From contig JAENRP010000282.1 of the NCBI GenBank assembly GCA_024741835.1, positions 1-38,808 on the forward strand: a stretch of 38,808 nucleotides of DNA. Direction: 5' to 3'. Below are positions 10,341 through 20,955 of the stretch, piece by piece (within the stretch, counting starts at the first letter, position 1; every line of letters starts with the position of its first letter). A program made the translations under genes and the position numbers. A model generated the notes under the pieces. The model was not told the origin of the DNA. It was given only the letters and a program-made list of their open reading frames with translations, and made no database searches. Source of the stretch: Diplocarpon mali (lineage: Eukaryota; Ascomycota; Leotiomycetes; Helotiales; Drepanopezizaceae).

Positions 10341-12605
10341 CTACTGGGAGGCCAAACCGAGATTCTCTGGCTCTGCTTTGATGACACGGAGACTACACTG
10401 TGTTAGTATGAGACATGAGTGGGAACTGGACCCCTTACGTGTTGGTGTTACCCATACCACCCTTCCAGCCTTGAACGACGACAACAGTCTCGCCTTGGGT
10501 AAGAACCTTGAGCTTCATCGCCTCGGCAATACCCCACTTAATTCTGCGGTCGACATCCTCCTGCCAGTTCACCTTGCTGAAATCAGGCTTCTCCTCTGGG
10601 AAGTAGAATGGATAAACTCCGCGATACAGGTGACCGTATCGAGAAGCGCTCGCATTTCGAGTAACCATGAAGATAGGACAGACCGGACGGTACTTCGAGA
10701 GAAGGCGGGCACTGTCTCCGCTTGTAGAGAGAACAATGATAGCACCGGCGTTCATGTCCAAGCTGGCACGGACGGCAGCCATAGCGCAAGACTCGACAAT
10801 GCTGACTGGGCGTTGGACCAAGTTGCAGAGCTCCTCGAAGTGAGAAACATAGGCAATTGTGTTCTCGGCCTTCAGACAGGTTTCGTGCATCTCGGTGACG
10901 GCTTCGTTGGGGTAGCTGCCCTTGGCGGTCTCACCTGACAACATCACGCAGTCGGCTCCATCAGTAACGGCGTTACCAACATCGCTGATTTCGGCACGAG
11001 TGGGGCGGGGGTTGTAAATCATGGACTCGAGCATTTGCGTGGCGCAGATAACTGGCTTGCCGGCCATGTTGCACATGGCAATCATCTTCTTCTGAGCAGC
11101 AAACACCTCGGCAGCTGGAATCTCAATACCCAAATCACCACGGGCAACCATAACGCCGTCGGTCTCCTTGAGTATCTCGGAAAAGTTGTTTAAGCCCTGT
11201 CTATTCTCGATCTTGGCAATTATCTGAATGTGCTTTCCCTCGGGGCCAAGAACCTTGCGAATAGACTTGATATCCTCACCGCGGCGGATGAAGGAGGCAA
11301 AGACCATGTCAACATTGTTCTTGACACCAAATTTAAGATCAGCTTGATCCTTCTCGGACAAGGCTGGAAGATCGACGTCGGTGTTGGGGAGGTTGACTCC
11401 CTTTTTGGAAGAGATTTTGCCATTGTTGCGAGCCCGGGCTCGGATAGTCCTCTCGTCAACAATTGACAGAACATCAAATGCAAGAACACCATCATCAACA
11501 TAGATGATACGTCCTGGCTCAATGACCTTAGTGATGTTCTTGTAGTCGACGTACCTGAATTATGGCTGTTATGTTTTGCTTTTTGGAAGAGATAGAAGGG
11601 TGTACAAACATGTTCTTGTCATCACAGGCGGTGGCATATTTCTCATCCGTGGTGATGTTGATTTCAGATCCCGCCGCGATAGGGATATCTGCATCCCCGG
11701 TGGTGTTACCAGTTCTGATTTCTGGTCCCTTGGTATCGAGAGCAATAGCAACTTGACGTCCTTTCTGTAGCTTCTCGGCCTCGCGGACGTTGTCGATTAC
11801 GGACTAAATCAGACGTTAGCAAACAGATATTTCACAGCGTCAATGGATTCTTCCCTGATGATACTCTAGAGAGCCATGGCTGAAGTTCATTCTGGCTACA
11901 TTCAAACCAGCAGTTCGAAGCTGGTTGAGAGACTGCACATTGTTCGTCTTTGGACCAATGGTGCAGATAACTATTAAAAAGTAGAATGTTAGCAGTGTTG
12001 CTAGAAGCGAGACTTAGCACCCAATTATGAATCAGTCAGGATGCGTGGATTAGAAACTCGAGGTTCGAAATTGGCTGAAAATCAAGTTTCGACGGGCCTG
12101 AACCTGTGATCATATGTTTTTGTCACGAACACCACTTCCAAAAGGTTTCGCCAAGTTGAGGACAATAAGGATTTGAGGAATCCCCACTTGAGAATCGGAG
12201 GATAGCCCTTCTCATCTGAGAGGATTCAAATGTGCCCAAGATTGTAGGTATCATTGCTTCAGCTCACCACGCCGACTGCTGATATTTTTGGTGAACCGGC
12301 AAGCTTACTACTAAGCCCACCCAGAGCAAGCATTCGTGACTACCCAGAAGGCATTGGAGAGCTGTAGTGCATCCAGATCCAGCGAGATGATTGAAAAGTG
12401 ATAACTTGTAAAAACACGTAGTTCCGTGGAGCACTCTGCCCCTCCCAAGGCGCGTGTGAAGGATCTCCAGATGGGTTTGCGTTAGCAAAAACAAGAACTT
12501 ACTGCTTGTACGGCGGTAATTTTTCGAAGGCTTGAACTCGGTGTCGAGATCAGACAGCCATTGGACTCGCGATCCGGCGGACAAGTGCTGCATTGCGGTA
12601 GCCAT
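10341..12605 (-). CDS. pki: Pyruvate kinase (glycolysis)
   Basis: Five exons (12605-12503, 11970-11855, 11803-11610, 11554-10439, 10392-10341) give 526 residues, the usual fungal length. The enzyme transfers phosphate from phosphoenolpyruvate to ADP in the cytosol. Landmarks: [12 protein letters not shown] and [12 protein letters not shown] near the N-terminus, [70 protein letters not shown], and an activator-site C-domain ending [16 protein letters not shown]. Introns are 532, 51, 55 and 46 nt; the last is confirmed by the conserved C-terminal tail. Three introns are GT-AG. The 51-nt intron at 11804-11854 begins GGAAGA instead of GTAAGA, although all exon phases and protein conservation demand splicing there. 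It shares a divergent promoter region with the DUF1748 gene. Confidence 0.95.
11804..11854 (-). other. Pyruvate kinase intron 2 with GG-AG borders
   Basis: On the minus strand exon 2 ends TATCATCAG and the intron begins GGAAGA. It has a good branch site (TTGCTAAC) and 3' site (GATTTAG). The exons code EYHQ|SVIDN, exactly as in other pyruvate kinases. Retaining the intron would add an in-frame TGA within five codons. The only GT nearby (11864-11863) would create an immediate stop after splicing. A single base at 11853 (plus strand C, where A would give GT) accounts for the anomaly. Confidence 0.8.
11971..12502 (-). other. Long first intron of pyruvate kinase
   Basis: This 532-nt intron (CA|GTAAGT...TTTTTAATAG) interrupts codon 35 and is about ten times longer than other introns in the window. 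The flanking protein reads straight through (YRRTS|IICTIGP), so no exon is missing. Long 5'-proximal introns in highly expressed genes often carry regulatory elements; that role here is inference. Confidence 0.75.
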
Positions 12606-13360
12606 GATGTATTTCGGAGGGGGGATCGTGGAGATAGAATTCGGTGAGATTATGGCAAAGGCGAGACTGTATTAGTACTTGATTGCAAGTGAATGTCTTT
12701 GGAATTTCTGTATGCCCGAAGACTTTGGTCAGCTCAACTGTTCTCTTCTTGGTCTTGGTGGGGTTAGTGAGCTTCGGAAAGCGAGGAATTCACCGACAAT
12801 TCTACTGTAGCACACCTGAGGCGCTTTCAGAAACCGTTGAATGCGGCAGATATCTCAAGAGTGTGGGAGGTTTGATGAAGGCTGCAACTTACGAGGAGGG
12901 AGGGAAGGAGAGAAGGAGGGGATTGTCTTCAGTTGTAAGAAAGACGATGCCTCATCCAGAAGAAATATCCCACGAAAAGCAACCCCTCCGAAACCTCGCT
13001 TACCTCATCAGATACCAGAGGCACGGCTTATCTGATTAGTCTTAGCTCAGACTCGGTCTCTTCCGCCACCTCCCGTCACCGATAGCTGAATTGCATTTTT
13101 GCCAACAAACTCTTGGACTCTCAATCTGGGACTCGTGAGGAACAAGAGGACTCGTACATTCGTCCGGGCCCTCACCAAAACCGGTCGTAACCCTAGTACG
13201 ACTCAAACGCTTCCAAGCCTGTCCCTCTTGTCCAAGACTCTCTGCGACAGTATACAGAGGACTACTGCAACAAAACACCTAGAGTCAGACCGAGTTCACC
13301 TAGGAAAAACAGGCACTGCGATTCCGGTTTTCCCCAAAAATCTAATTGACAGCTGCGAAC
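12606..13360. promoter_or_regulatory. Divergent promoter region: pyruvate kinase / DUF1748 gene
   Basis: About 755 bases lie between the two divergent start codons and must contain both promoters. An AG-rich block (GGAGGGAGGGAAGGAGAGAAGG) sits near 12893-12920. I see no clear TATA box and no supported gene; the open frames here lack coding character. Confidence 0.5.
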
Positions 13361-13865
13361 ATGGTTGTCAGTCTCCCTGTGTTGCAAGTCTTCTAGACTG
13401 GAACCTAATCAGATCAGTTCCTCAACCTGCTAACACTTGGTTTGTGGGGAAAGCTCGGCAGGTTAACTCATTATGCATTTGATGCCGTCCTTTGTATGTT
13501 GCAATTGCTCTCCAAGCTCCGAAGGGTATCTGCTAACTACTGCAGTTTCTGCATTCCTTGCTGGCATGAAGAGATCAACTGGCTTAACGTATGTCAAGAC
13601 CCAACTAATCCCTTCTACTACGAGAGCATCTTTGGAACAGGTGGCACTGGAACAAGCTCTCTACCCGTATCGTCTCCCGTCAGAAGCCAACTTGACTAAT
13701 CAGACCCATATCGGGGACCTTAGGCCTAGTTTCAAGAAAGATTCGATCACCGAGAACAAGGATATCAACGTGTGGATTGACAAGTACCTGGGAGTTGGCG
13801 AGTGGGTGATGGATCAGTCGGTGGCTATCGCTGGGTCTAGTGGCTGGTTTGAGAGAAAGCGGTAG
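13361..13865 (+). CDS. DUF1748 small protein (Min8-like, mitochondrial)
   Basis: Four tiny exons (13361-13366, 13454-13493, 13546-13588, 13724-13865) give 76 residues, the normal size for DUF1748. The core GRLTHYAFDAVLFSAFLAGM, followed by KRSTGLTPSF, and the C-terminal YLGVGEWVMDQSVAIAG...WFERKR are characteristic of the family. Introns 2 and 3 have strong GTATGT donors; intron 2 has TGCTAAC...GCAG and intron 3 ends in CTTAG. The first exon contributes only Met-Val and is the least certain part (donor GTCAGT, or GTTGTC three bases earlier; acceptor AAAG). The S. cerevisiae member Min8 is a small inner mitochondrial membrane protein linked to cytochrome oxidase assembly. I infer a similar role. 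It is easily missed by annotation because no exon but the last exceeds 45 nt. Confidence 0.8.
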
Positions 13866-15088
13866 TTTGATACTCTGCGAAAGACCTGACCGAGACGAAG
13901 AAATTAGAATATGCTCACGAAGAAGCTGAGAAGGCAGTATCTTGTGCCGAAACTGATCTCGGAGGGGGTAAGCATCTCATGGTTACAGGCGTACGGGAGC
14001 AGCATTGAATGTCTTGGATTGGTAACCGGTCTATGCGGCGCTTAATGGACTATGGGTGTTGATGTCTCTCGCTTTCGCGGAGCCATAGTTTTATTCCAAT
14101 CAAAAGAAGGCTGCGTAACAAAACACAGTGCCAAGTACTCCTGAACAAGTTATGTACATTTCTTATCCGTCCATAATTCTCCTCCACAGTTCGTTCTCTT
14201 GGAACGAGGTCTAAGGCCGGGATTGCCCAGGGAAAAGATAAAAAGATTCAGCGAGGTTGAACACGAGGATTTGCTGCAAAGGAAGAAGCATCGGTAAAAT
14301 TCGTCGCAGACCAAACAAATTCCACATGCAAATATACGTAACCTTGTAAACACAATTTAGAGTATATTTGAGGGTACGATAATACGGTGTTTTTTTGGCT
14401 TGCAACGAAGTGCCGTTCTCTTGATACTTCAATAGGCACAATTCCAGTTTTCACATAACTAGACCCTATTCGCTTGAATTCTCTCTTCTTCCGAGGACGT
14501 AAGATCACTATGCACTGGAGAAGTTCGGGATATCTTAGTAATCTGGAAGACCTGCAAAGGAGTCCGATTCGAGTGTTCGATTGTTCCTCCATCATTAATA
14601 TCGTACCCGTTTTTCAAGTAAGAGAATCTTTTGAAAATCTGTCCAGCAAATCCGACCTTGAGCCCATAGATTCAGACCTATTGTACTCGAGTCTCTTGGG
14701 AAGTGCACAATGATGTGACATCGCAAACATGTAGAGAAAGGCAGTGCAGTTGGGAAGCGGAAAAGGCTGTTTCTGATAGAGATTCGGGCAGAGCTTGCTT
14801 GTCCATGGTTGTTTCGCATTGTCTGTTGGAAGAATTGCTCATGATATGCTGCTTGACATTGGTCTTTGTGACAATACCGTGTGGCTGCAACAGGCCACCG
14901 TACCTTGTTAGCTTTGTCTGGCTGTGCTATCATGATTATTCCATAGGTGAGTACCTTTATCTCCTGATGTCTTTATAGTCCTTGGATTGATGATTGCCAC
15001 ACTGCACGAATCTTCTCAAAATTGAGCCTATCTTAATCTCGCATTTCGCTCCAGTCTTGAAGTCCTGAGAGAGCAATCGGATAGGATC
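13866..15088. other. Intergenic region upstream of PPAT
   Basis: About 1.2 kb with no supported gene. Scattered open frames of 65-115 codons on both strands lack family resemblance and splice coherence. The PPAT promoter should be in its right third. Confidence 0.5.
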
Positions 15089-16336
15089 ATGTCGTCTACA
15101 CTCGACTCATCACCCTCTCTACCTTCTCTACTCCTCCTCCCCCCGCCTCCATCGCCCGTCACTTCAGCAACTCTGTCTGCAGCATACGGGACGTCTATTA
15201 CCGCTACAGCCTCGTCGTTGAGAAATCTTTCCATAGGATGTCAGCTCTTGGTCGTCTTGCCATGCCCCAGTCTTCACAGTCGACTAAGCCTTCCTAGGGC
15301 TCAGATCTATGAAGAGGCCCAGAGGCTTCTCAGCGAGATATACAGTCTTATAAGTGTCGTCTGTGCCAAATTAGGTATCGATGTCGAAGCAGGTACTCCT
15401 GGTTCTATAGACGCACGCGTTGTCTTGTTAGACTATAGTGAATCCTTTACTTTGCCAGGAGAGAATGATCCTATGCCAACCGCCTTGACGGCCGGCCCTA
15501 TCATCGACCTTCCAACTCTCGCTCTTACGCGAAAGCAGTGGTACAAAGTCTTCTCTGTTACAGGCGAGGAGGGGCAGAAGCTCCTAGCAGACTATAGAGA
15601 TCTTGCAAATCGAAACAGTCCACTATTACTTGGTCACGTGGAGCTTGTTGACGGTGGTTTCCGCGCGATACAGACACCAACACCTGTACATGCTGCGATC
15701 GGCTCGCCTACTGTCCACAAGGTTGTTGCTGTCGGTGGAACTTTTGATCACCTCCACGCAGGCCACAAGTTGCTGCTCACAGCTACGGCCCTTCTGCTCC
15801 AGCCAGATATGGCTGAATCCCAAGTCAACAAAAGATTGATTGTTGGGATCACAGGAGACCAGCTGCTGAAGAACAAGAAATACGCAGAGTACCTGGGGAG
15901 TTGGCACACCCGGCAGGAGGACGTCATTGACTTTCTGCTCTCGGTCCTGTCCTTTACCTGCTCAACTCGGGAAGAATCCATTCAGACCACTGAATTCGAC
16001 GAACCGGTCCCAAACGGCCGCGCAATTCACACCAGAATCAAGCCCTGCTCGATAACTATCGAATGCGTGGAAATACAAGACCCGTTCGGTCCAACTGTCA
16101 GCGATGAAAGTGTGACGGCACTTGTTGTTTCTGCGGAGACCAGGTCGGGTGGACAAGCGGTCAACGATCGGAGGCTGGAACGGGGTTGGAAAGCCCTGGA
16201 GGTCTTCGAGGTCGATGTACTTGATGCAGAGGATGTCGGGGGGGGCTCAGGCAAGACCGAAGACTTTGCCTCGAAGATCAGCAGCACTGCAATACGGAAA
16301 CGGAGGGCAGACATTGCTCGAGGTTCATGGCTCTAG
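15089..16336 (+). CDS. Pantetheine-phosphate adenylyltransferase (CoA synthesis)
   Basis: Single exon, 415 residues, starting at the ATG in ggatcATGtcg. The C-terminal half is a nucleotidyltransferase of the PPAT family: VAVGGTFDHLHAGHKLLL (about residues 212-229) carries the HxGH nucleotide-binding motif, LIVGITGDQLLKNKKY follows, and ISSTAIRKR (near 399) supplies the second ATP-binding signature. The N-terminal 200 residues (IYEEAQRLLSEIYSLI, LLDYSESF and others) resemble the N-terminal part found in fungal and animal PPAT/CoA synthase proteins. The reaction joins 4'-phosphopantetheine with ATP to dephospho-CoA, the penultimate CoA step (yeast Cab4). No dephospho-CoA kinase domain is fused, as expected for fungi. 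Confidence 0.9.
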   Translation: MSSTLDSSPSLPSLLLLPPPPSPVTSATLSAAYGTSITATASSLRNLSIGCQLLVVLPCPSLHSRLSLPRAQIYEEAQRLLSEIYSLISVVCAKLGIDVEAGTPGSIDARVVLLDYSESFTLPGENDPMPTALTAGPIIDLPTLALTRKQWYKVFSVTGEEGQKLLADYRDLANRNSPLLLGHVELVDGGFRAIQTPTPVHAAIGSPTVHKVVAVGGTFDHLHAGHKLLLTATALLLQPDMAESQVNKRLIVGITGDQLLKNKKYAEYLGSWHTRQEDVIDFLLSVLSFTCSTREESIQTTEFDEPVPNGRAIHTRIKPCSITIECVEIQDPFGPTVSDESVTALVVSAETRSGGQAVNDRRLERGWKALEVFEVDVLDAEDVGGGSGKTEDFASKISSTAIRKRRADIARGSWL

Positions 16337-17852
16337 GAATCAGATTTCCATTCAGATGGTTTCTAAAGCCCAGGCGGCCGAGCCAAGCGCCGGTTGGAAC
16401 AGCGATATACAATCGAATCCAGGCAGAAGAGCGGTCTACACTGCCTATCCTCTTCTCGTCCGATCTCGCTGAATGCTCTTCGATGCTCTCCAGGGCGTTT
16501 TCTCAGGACCCAGTGCCCTCGAGGTCATGAGGAAATCACAAGCCGATGGTGATATAGGAGGCCTATGCAAGTCGCAAGCGGCTTGGGCAAGCGAGTTGGC
16601 TCATCCGCTCAAGTTGTGGGTGAATCACCGTTGTGAATGCCCGCATCAAGGTGGCATTGGGCATCCTGCGCCAATCATAGCCGTCGGATTCACGGCCCGT
16701 CGCCCAAGAGCCCAAAAGCCCAAGAGCCCGATATTCATGTTGCTGGTAGCGAGGGGCATGTCAATAATCTGTGTTGAAGGCCCATTTCCCGTCCGAGGGC
16801 CGAAAAACATGCAAGCGACTTGGAATCAGAGCGTGCACACCAGCAACCGGTGAGGGCCATGCTCGACTTGCTGTGCGGGGGGGAGAGAATTGATCCCACA
16901 GCTGCCAACGGACGAGTGCACGAACAAGTCGAGAATAAGCGCCCAGAACGCGCCATGCTGTGCATAGGTTTGCAGAATTTTCCGGGGCACGCCAATCCCA
17001 ATGCCTCCTATGGATCACGCTCATAGCCGCCGAGTATATCAGACCAGACCGCTAGCTCTCATGCGTGCGGATGAAGGAGTGTCTTCAGCGTCGGAGTTGT
17101 AAGCGCATAGACACGATCAGTCGCAGTCGCAGTCGCAGTCGCATTCGCAGTCGCAGTCAGTCTCCGTGCCCGTTCCCGTCATGTTATGCCCCCCCCCCCC
17201 CCGATCTGTACGTCCCTACCGTACCATGGATGTTATATCCTGTGGTAACAAAACCGTCAAATGCTGTGCGGATTTGATATGTACACAAACATGAAGAGCA
17301 CGCCCATAGCATGTATGCACACCACACTTGGGCGCCTCGCCTCGTTCATTCTCATCACACCGCTCCGCCATGGAACGGGTCTGGATCGGTCGAGTAGAAG
17401 CGCCTTGTTGTTTATCTCACATGACAGTCACTCGATGCGAGCAGATATGCACAGTGTACACGCAGCATGCAGGCGACCCGCAGCATGATAGGCTGAGTCG
17501 TGACGCAGCCGACCCCATTTTCACATCGGCTCGAGGTCATGCTCATGTTGGGTATATGTATAACATGTTTGAGATATATATATGTATGTATATTTACATA
17601 TATATATATCCAACATGTGTCACGTCACACTTCCACGCACCACCGCTTTCTCGTCTCTCTCGTCTCTACCGCTTTCGCGCGAGCAAAGGTCGCCGGCCCG
17701 CACGCCTCACCATCATTTCGTATGCGTCTGTCAACGAAGCTGTTCAGATACCCTTGCTGCCTTGTCTTCTCTCACAATCGTCTTCACACATCTCATACCC
17801 ACACACACGCACAATCACCAGCGCTACACTTGCATCGTCTCTGCCGACCCAG
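16337..17852. other. Intergenic region with simple repeats
   Basis: About 1.5 kb without a supported gene. It contains the hexamer repeat near 17120, a run of 12 C near 17192 and a TA-rich tract near 17572-17610 (tatatatatgtatgtatattt). The stretch 17620-17850 just before the F-box gene is CT- and CA-rich, fitting a promoter and 5' leader. Confidence 0.55.
17119..17160. repeat. (CAGTCG)n hexamer tandem repeat
   Basis: About seven copies of CAGTCG, one with a T change (CATTCG), followed shortly by a poly-C run. The open frame across it would encode an Arg/Ser repeat but has no other coding support. Confidence 0.8.
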
Positions 17853-19901
17853 ATGGCCCTGAGCATCTCAGAAGAGCCGCTGCCTGTGGCGCCGCAGCCC
17901 CTTTCACTGGTCGACCTTCCGCCGGAGCTTCTTGTCAAGATCGTCGAATACTCGAGCCAGTCCAGAACGCAACTGCTGGAATTGTGGAGAGAGAGAATGA
18001 GCCTGAGTATGGAAAGCTTTGCCGCTGTTCCAGAAAATGATTTCGGCCACATCGGCCAGTTCGTACGACGAAATCGACCCGTTTTCCACCAAGTTCCAGG
18101 CAGCTGACTCAACTCACAGAGGCTCGTGTGTAAGGTGTTTTCTCGCATCGGTCGCGATATCCAATTCACGCGTATTCAAATTCGATTCTCGCCCGAGGGC
18201 TTTCGTATGTTCACCGAGGACCATCCTGCTCTGACTTCTTAACTGAGATGTTCTATTGTCTGGCAGAGAAGCTGGACGCATTTATGAGATGGCACACTTC
18301 TAAAGAAGCTGCAGCAGCAGTCAAACAGTTCTCATACATGATTCCCCCGCTCTACAGCAAAGGCGCGTACTGATTTTGCCCAGGCCTAGTTCCAGCTGAC
18401 CATTGTCCTCAGATAGAGCTCAGTTTGAGGAGATCTTGCGCGACTTTGATCAGTTACCACAGAACACCTCACCGGGCCACAGGTCACAAGCCCGACCCGA
18501 CAACCACCAATCACGTATCGCGGCACTCTCTCGTGGTCAGGTCGCAAAGGCAATGACAAAAGCTGACGATCAAAGGCGAATTATCGGAGAGAGTGTTGAT
18601 CTGAATGCGTTGCTTGCTGCTTTCACGGAGTTCAAAAACCTGAAGCAGATAAGGATTATGAGGGTCATGGACGAGGTCGATCGTGGATGGGCTATGTTCT
18701 TGAGAAACAATCCAGTTTACGCCGATGAACTGACGGCTTCGGAATGGAGTGCGGCGTCGGAGCACACCATATCCACCGTATATACCGCTGCTGAACGTTC
18801 CGTAGGTATTCCTTTCTTCAGAGGCGTTTGGAACCCTTCTTTCATCTGGGTCTATCTGCCAGCAGGGGTTAAAATTGTACTACGACTTTCTGCTGTGAGG
18901 TCTGATTCACATACTAATTGCGGATTCCCGAATGACAGGCGTCTCCATTCAACCGTCTGTCGAGCCGTTTTATGGACCCATCCATACCTCTGATGATCAC
19001 GTTCCCCTTGAAAAGGAAGATTGAATCAGTCGCTCGAAAACTAGAATCTATCGAACTGCAACTGATTGACCACCCAGATCCAGATGAAGAGATCACTGGA
19101 TTGTCGCCCATTTTCGACACGTTATTCAGAGCAGCTGTCGGTCTACACAGCTTTCACATCGGATCTAGCCACCGGATCTCTGTCCCTCTAGAGACGGTAT
19201 TCCACGGGCTCCACTTCAAACACCTCAAGCATATAGGCTTGCATTTGTGGCTACTGGACTCAGAGGAGCTTCTCGGCTTACTATCCCGGCATCAAAGAAC
19301 ACTTCGCTCACTGCGCCTCAGACGTATTGGCCTGAGAAGGGCATACGAGGGGGACCTGACCTGGCAGCGAGTTCTCCGGTATATTCGGTCGCAGCTCAAG
19401 TTGAATTGGATTAGCTTGAGAATGATCAGCTACGAGGACGGGGAAAGCCAAACCGCCGGCATGCACCCCACGGCTCCGATACCCCACCAGCATGATAATG
19501 ATTCGGAGAGCGACATCGAAGATCCGAACGACTGGTCTGATTCCCAAATCGAGGACGTGGAAGAGGAGGAGGAAGAGAGCGAGGAGGACGGCGCAGGTAC
19601 AACGACGGCGCAGGATACGAGCTCAATACAAGATTTCGCTGACGACGAGGCCTCTGTGGAGGGACATGGGATTGACGAGGCATCAATTGGCGAGCCGGAA
19701 GAAGATGAGGACCATCACAGCGATCTCGATGAGATTCATGGTGAAACCGAAGTAGATCATACCGTGTCATCATGCCATTGCCATCGTGGGCTTGCTTGGG
19801 GTGATCTAGGCGACGACGGAGTATTAATATCAAAACAGCAGTGGAAGAGATGGGAAAGCTGGAGCATTCATAGATGTGGGCTCCACGATCCACATCAATA
19901 A
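17853..19901 (+). CDS. F-box protein with acidic C-terminal region
   Basis: My model has five exons (17853-18062, 18120-18204, 18267-18362, 18413-18801, 18939-19901), 580 residues. The F-box begins LSLVDLPPELLVKIVEYS (residues 19-36) and resumes after intron 1 with RLVCKVFSRIGRDIQFTRIQI. The following FQKLDAFMRWHTSKE...VKQFSYMIPPLYSK is the usual continuation in fungal F-box proteins. The C-terminus has leucine-rich features (LKHIGLHLWLLDSEELLGLL, LRSLRLRRIGLRRAY) and a long Asp/Glu run near 460-480. F-box proteins recruit substrates to SCF ubiquitin ligases. Two oddities: about 35 extra residues split the F-box, and intron 3 needs a GC donor (AAAG|GCGCGT) to keep frame, since the nearby GT gives a stop. 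Start and exon 1 are the weakest parts. Confidence 0.72.
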
Positions 19902-20164
19902 GGGGGCCACGCCACGCCACCCCGTGGTTTGAAGGCGTGGTGGTGTGCTCGTGTGTGCCACAGGGTACGACCGTGGAATAACGCATCTCGACATGGAGCT
20001 CGGCTCCTACGCTCCGGGTGCTCAGGAAGATTGGAGGGTTCACCATGCCGCAGAATGGCAGCTATCGAACGAGTTCCTCCTCCTAATCCATTACGCAATT
20101 ACTACCACTACAGAAGGATCTGTCCGCCATCCACGACCGCATGAGACCCTAACCTTTCGGTCAG

Positions 20165-20955
20165 CTCACAAGAGGTCGAGAGTCGAAACAGCAACTCATC
20201 GCTGATATAACCCCCCTGCGGTACTGGCAAGGAAAATCACCGCTCCGGTGAGCTTGACGGAAGAAGGTCAGCAAGCCCAGAGGAGCATTGTTGAGAGACC
20301 TACTCGCTCGGGGAGCGCATTCGACCTGTCGGGGGTGCATCCGCCCACATGGCTCTTCCTTCAGCCATGCCATCTCCTTCATTCAAAATTGTCTCCATCT
20401 GCCCAGGCGGAATCGAGTTCACCCGGATACCGTATCTCGCCCACTCGGCTGCCGAGCAGCCTTCCAGCATCAACAAAGCCGCCTCACTCACATGATAAGC
20501 GATTTGCGGTTGTGGGGAGTTGACTCGATGGCCGGAATACGATGCAACGAACATCATGTTTCCCCTCCTCCTGACTCCTGTTCGATCGTCCGTCTGTCTG
20601 GCTGTAGCCCGAGCATAGAGGAATGTTCCGGTAGTGTTGATGTCAAGGGTTTCTTCTCCATGGACTTGCCGTCCTTCTGATTGCATGCGTGCAGTCAACA
20701 ATTCTTACAAGGCAGAGAATGTCCACCGATGCCAGGATCTGGGCAGTCTCATCTACAGCCCTTGCCACTGCCGCATCATCGGTAATGCCTACCTGCGTAA
20801 AGCTGATGGTTGCCGCTGTGAAGGCCTTCTGCAAAGATTCTATGCCCTCTTGGGCATGGGATGGCTTGACGTCAAAAACCATGAGGCCTGCAAGGCCATG
20901 TTTCCATAGAGCCCCGCCAGCTTCGAAGCCTAACGTGCCAGTGCCTCCTGTTATC
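20165..20955 (-). pseudogene. Short-chain dehydrogenase/reductase pseudogene
   Basis: A degenerate SDR read right to left. The Rossmann start ITGGTGTLGFEAGGALW follows an acceptor-like CACAG. Then come LMVFDVKPSHAQEG, VDETAQILASVDILC and, in another frame, LDINTTGTFLYARA, MMFVASYSGHRVN, IAYHVSEAALL, SAAEWARYGIRVNSIPPG and ILNEGDGMAEGRAMW. Breaks: a frameshift around 20648-20660, a stop at 20300-20302, and a further shift at the poly-C/G run near 20211, after which the end motif YISDELL is recognisable. The catalytic YxxxK lysine reads Glu (codon 20485-20483), and the third glycine of the TGxxxGxG nucleotide site reads Thr. I found no convincing first exon. The family (sorbose reductase-like SDRs) fits; activity is very unlikely. 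Confidence 0.8.

Noticed and set aside
10378..10938. 186-codon plus-strand frame opposite pyruvate kinase
   Set aside because: Antisense shadow of a strongly conserved coding exon.
12060..12070. GGTTCGAAAT, resembling a tRNA B box
   Set aside because: Lies within the first intron of pyruvate kinase, lacks the invariant C, and no matching A box or cloverleaf was found. A similar GGTTCGAAGT near 7483 fails for the same reasons.
13442..13699. Unspliced reading of the DUF1748 locus as a single-exon gene
   Set aside because: It runs through two obvious GTATGT introns and breaks the conserved family sequence.
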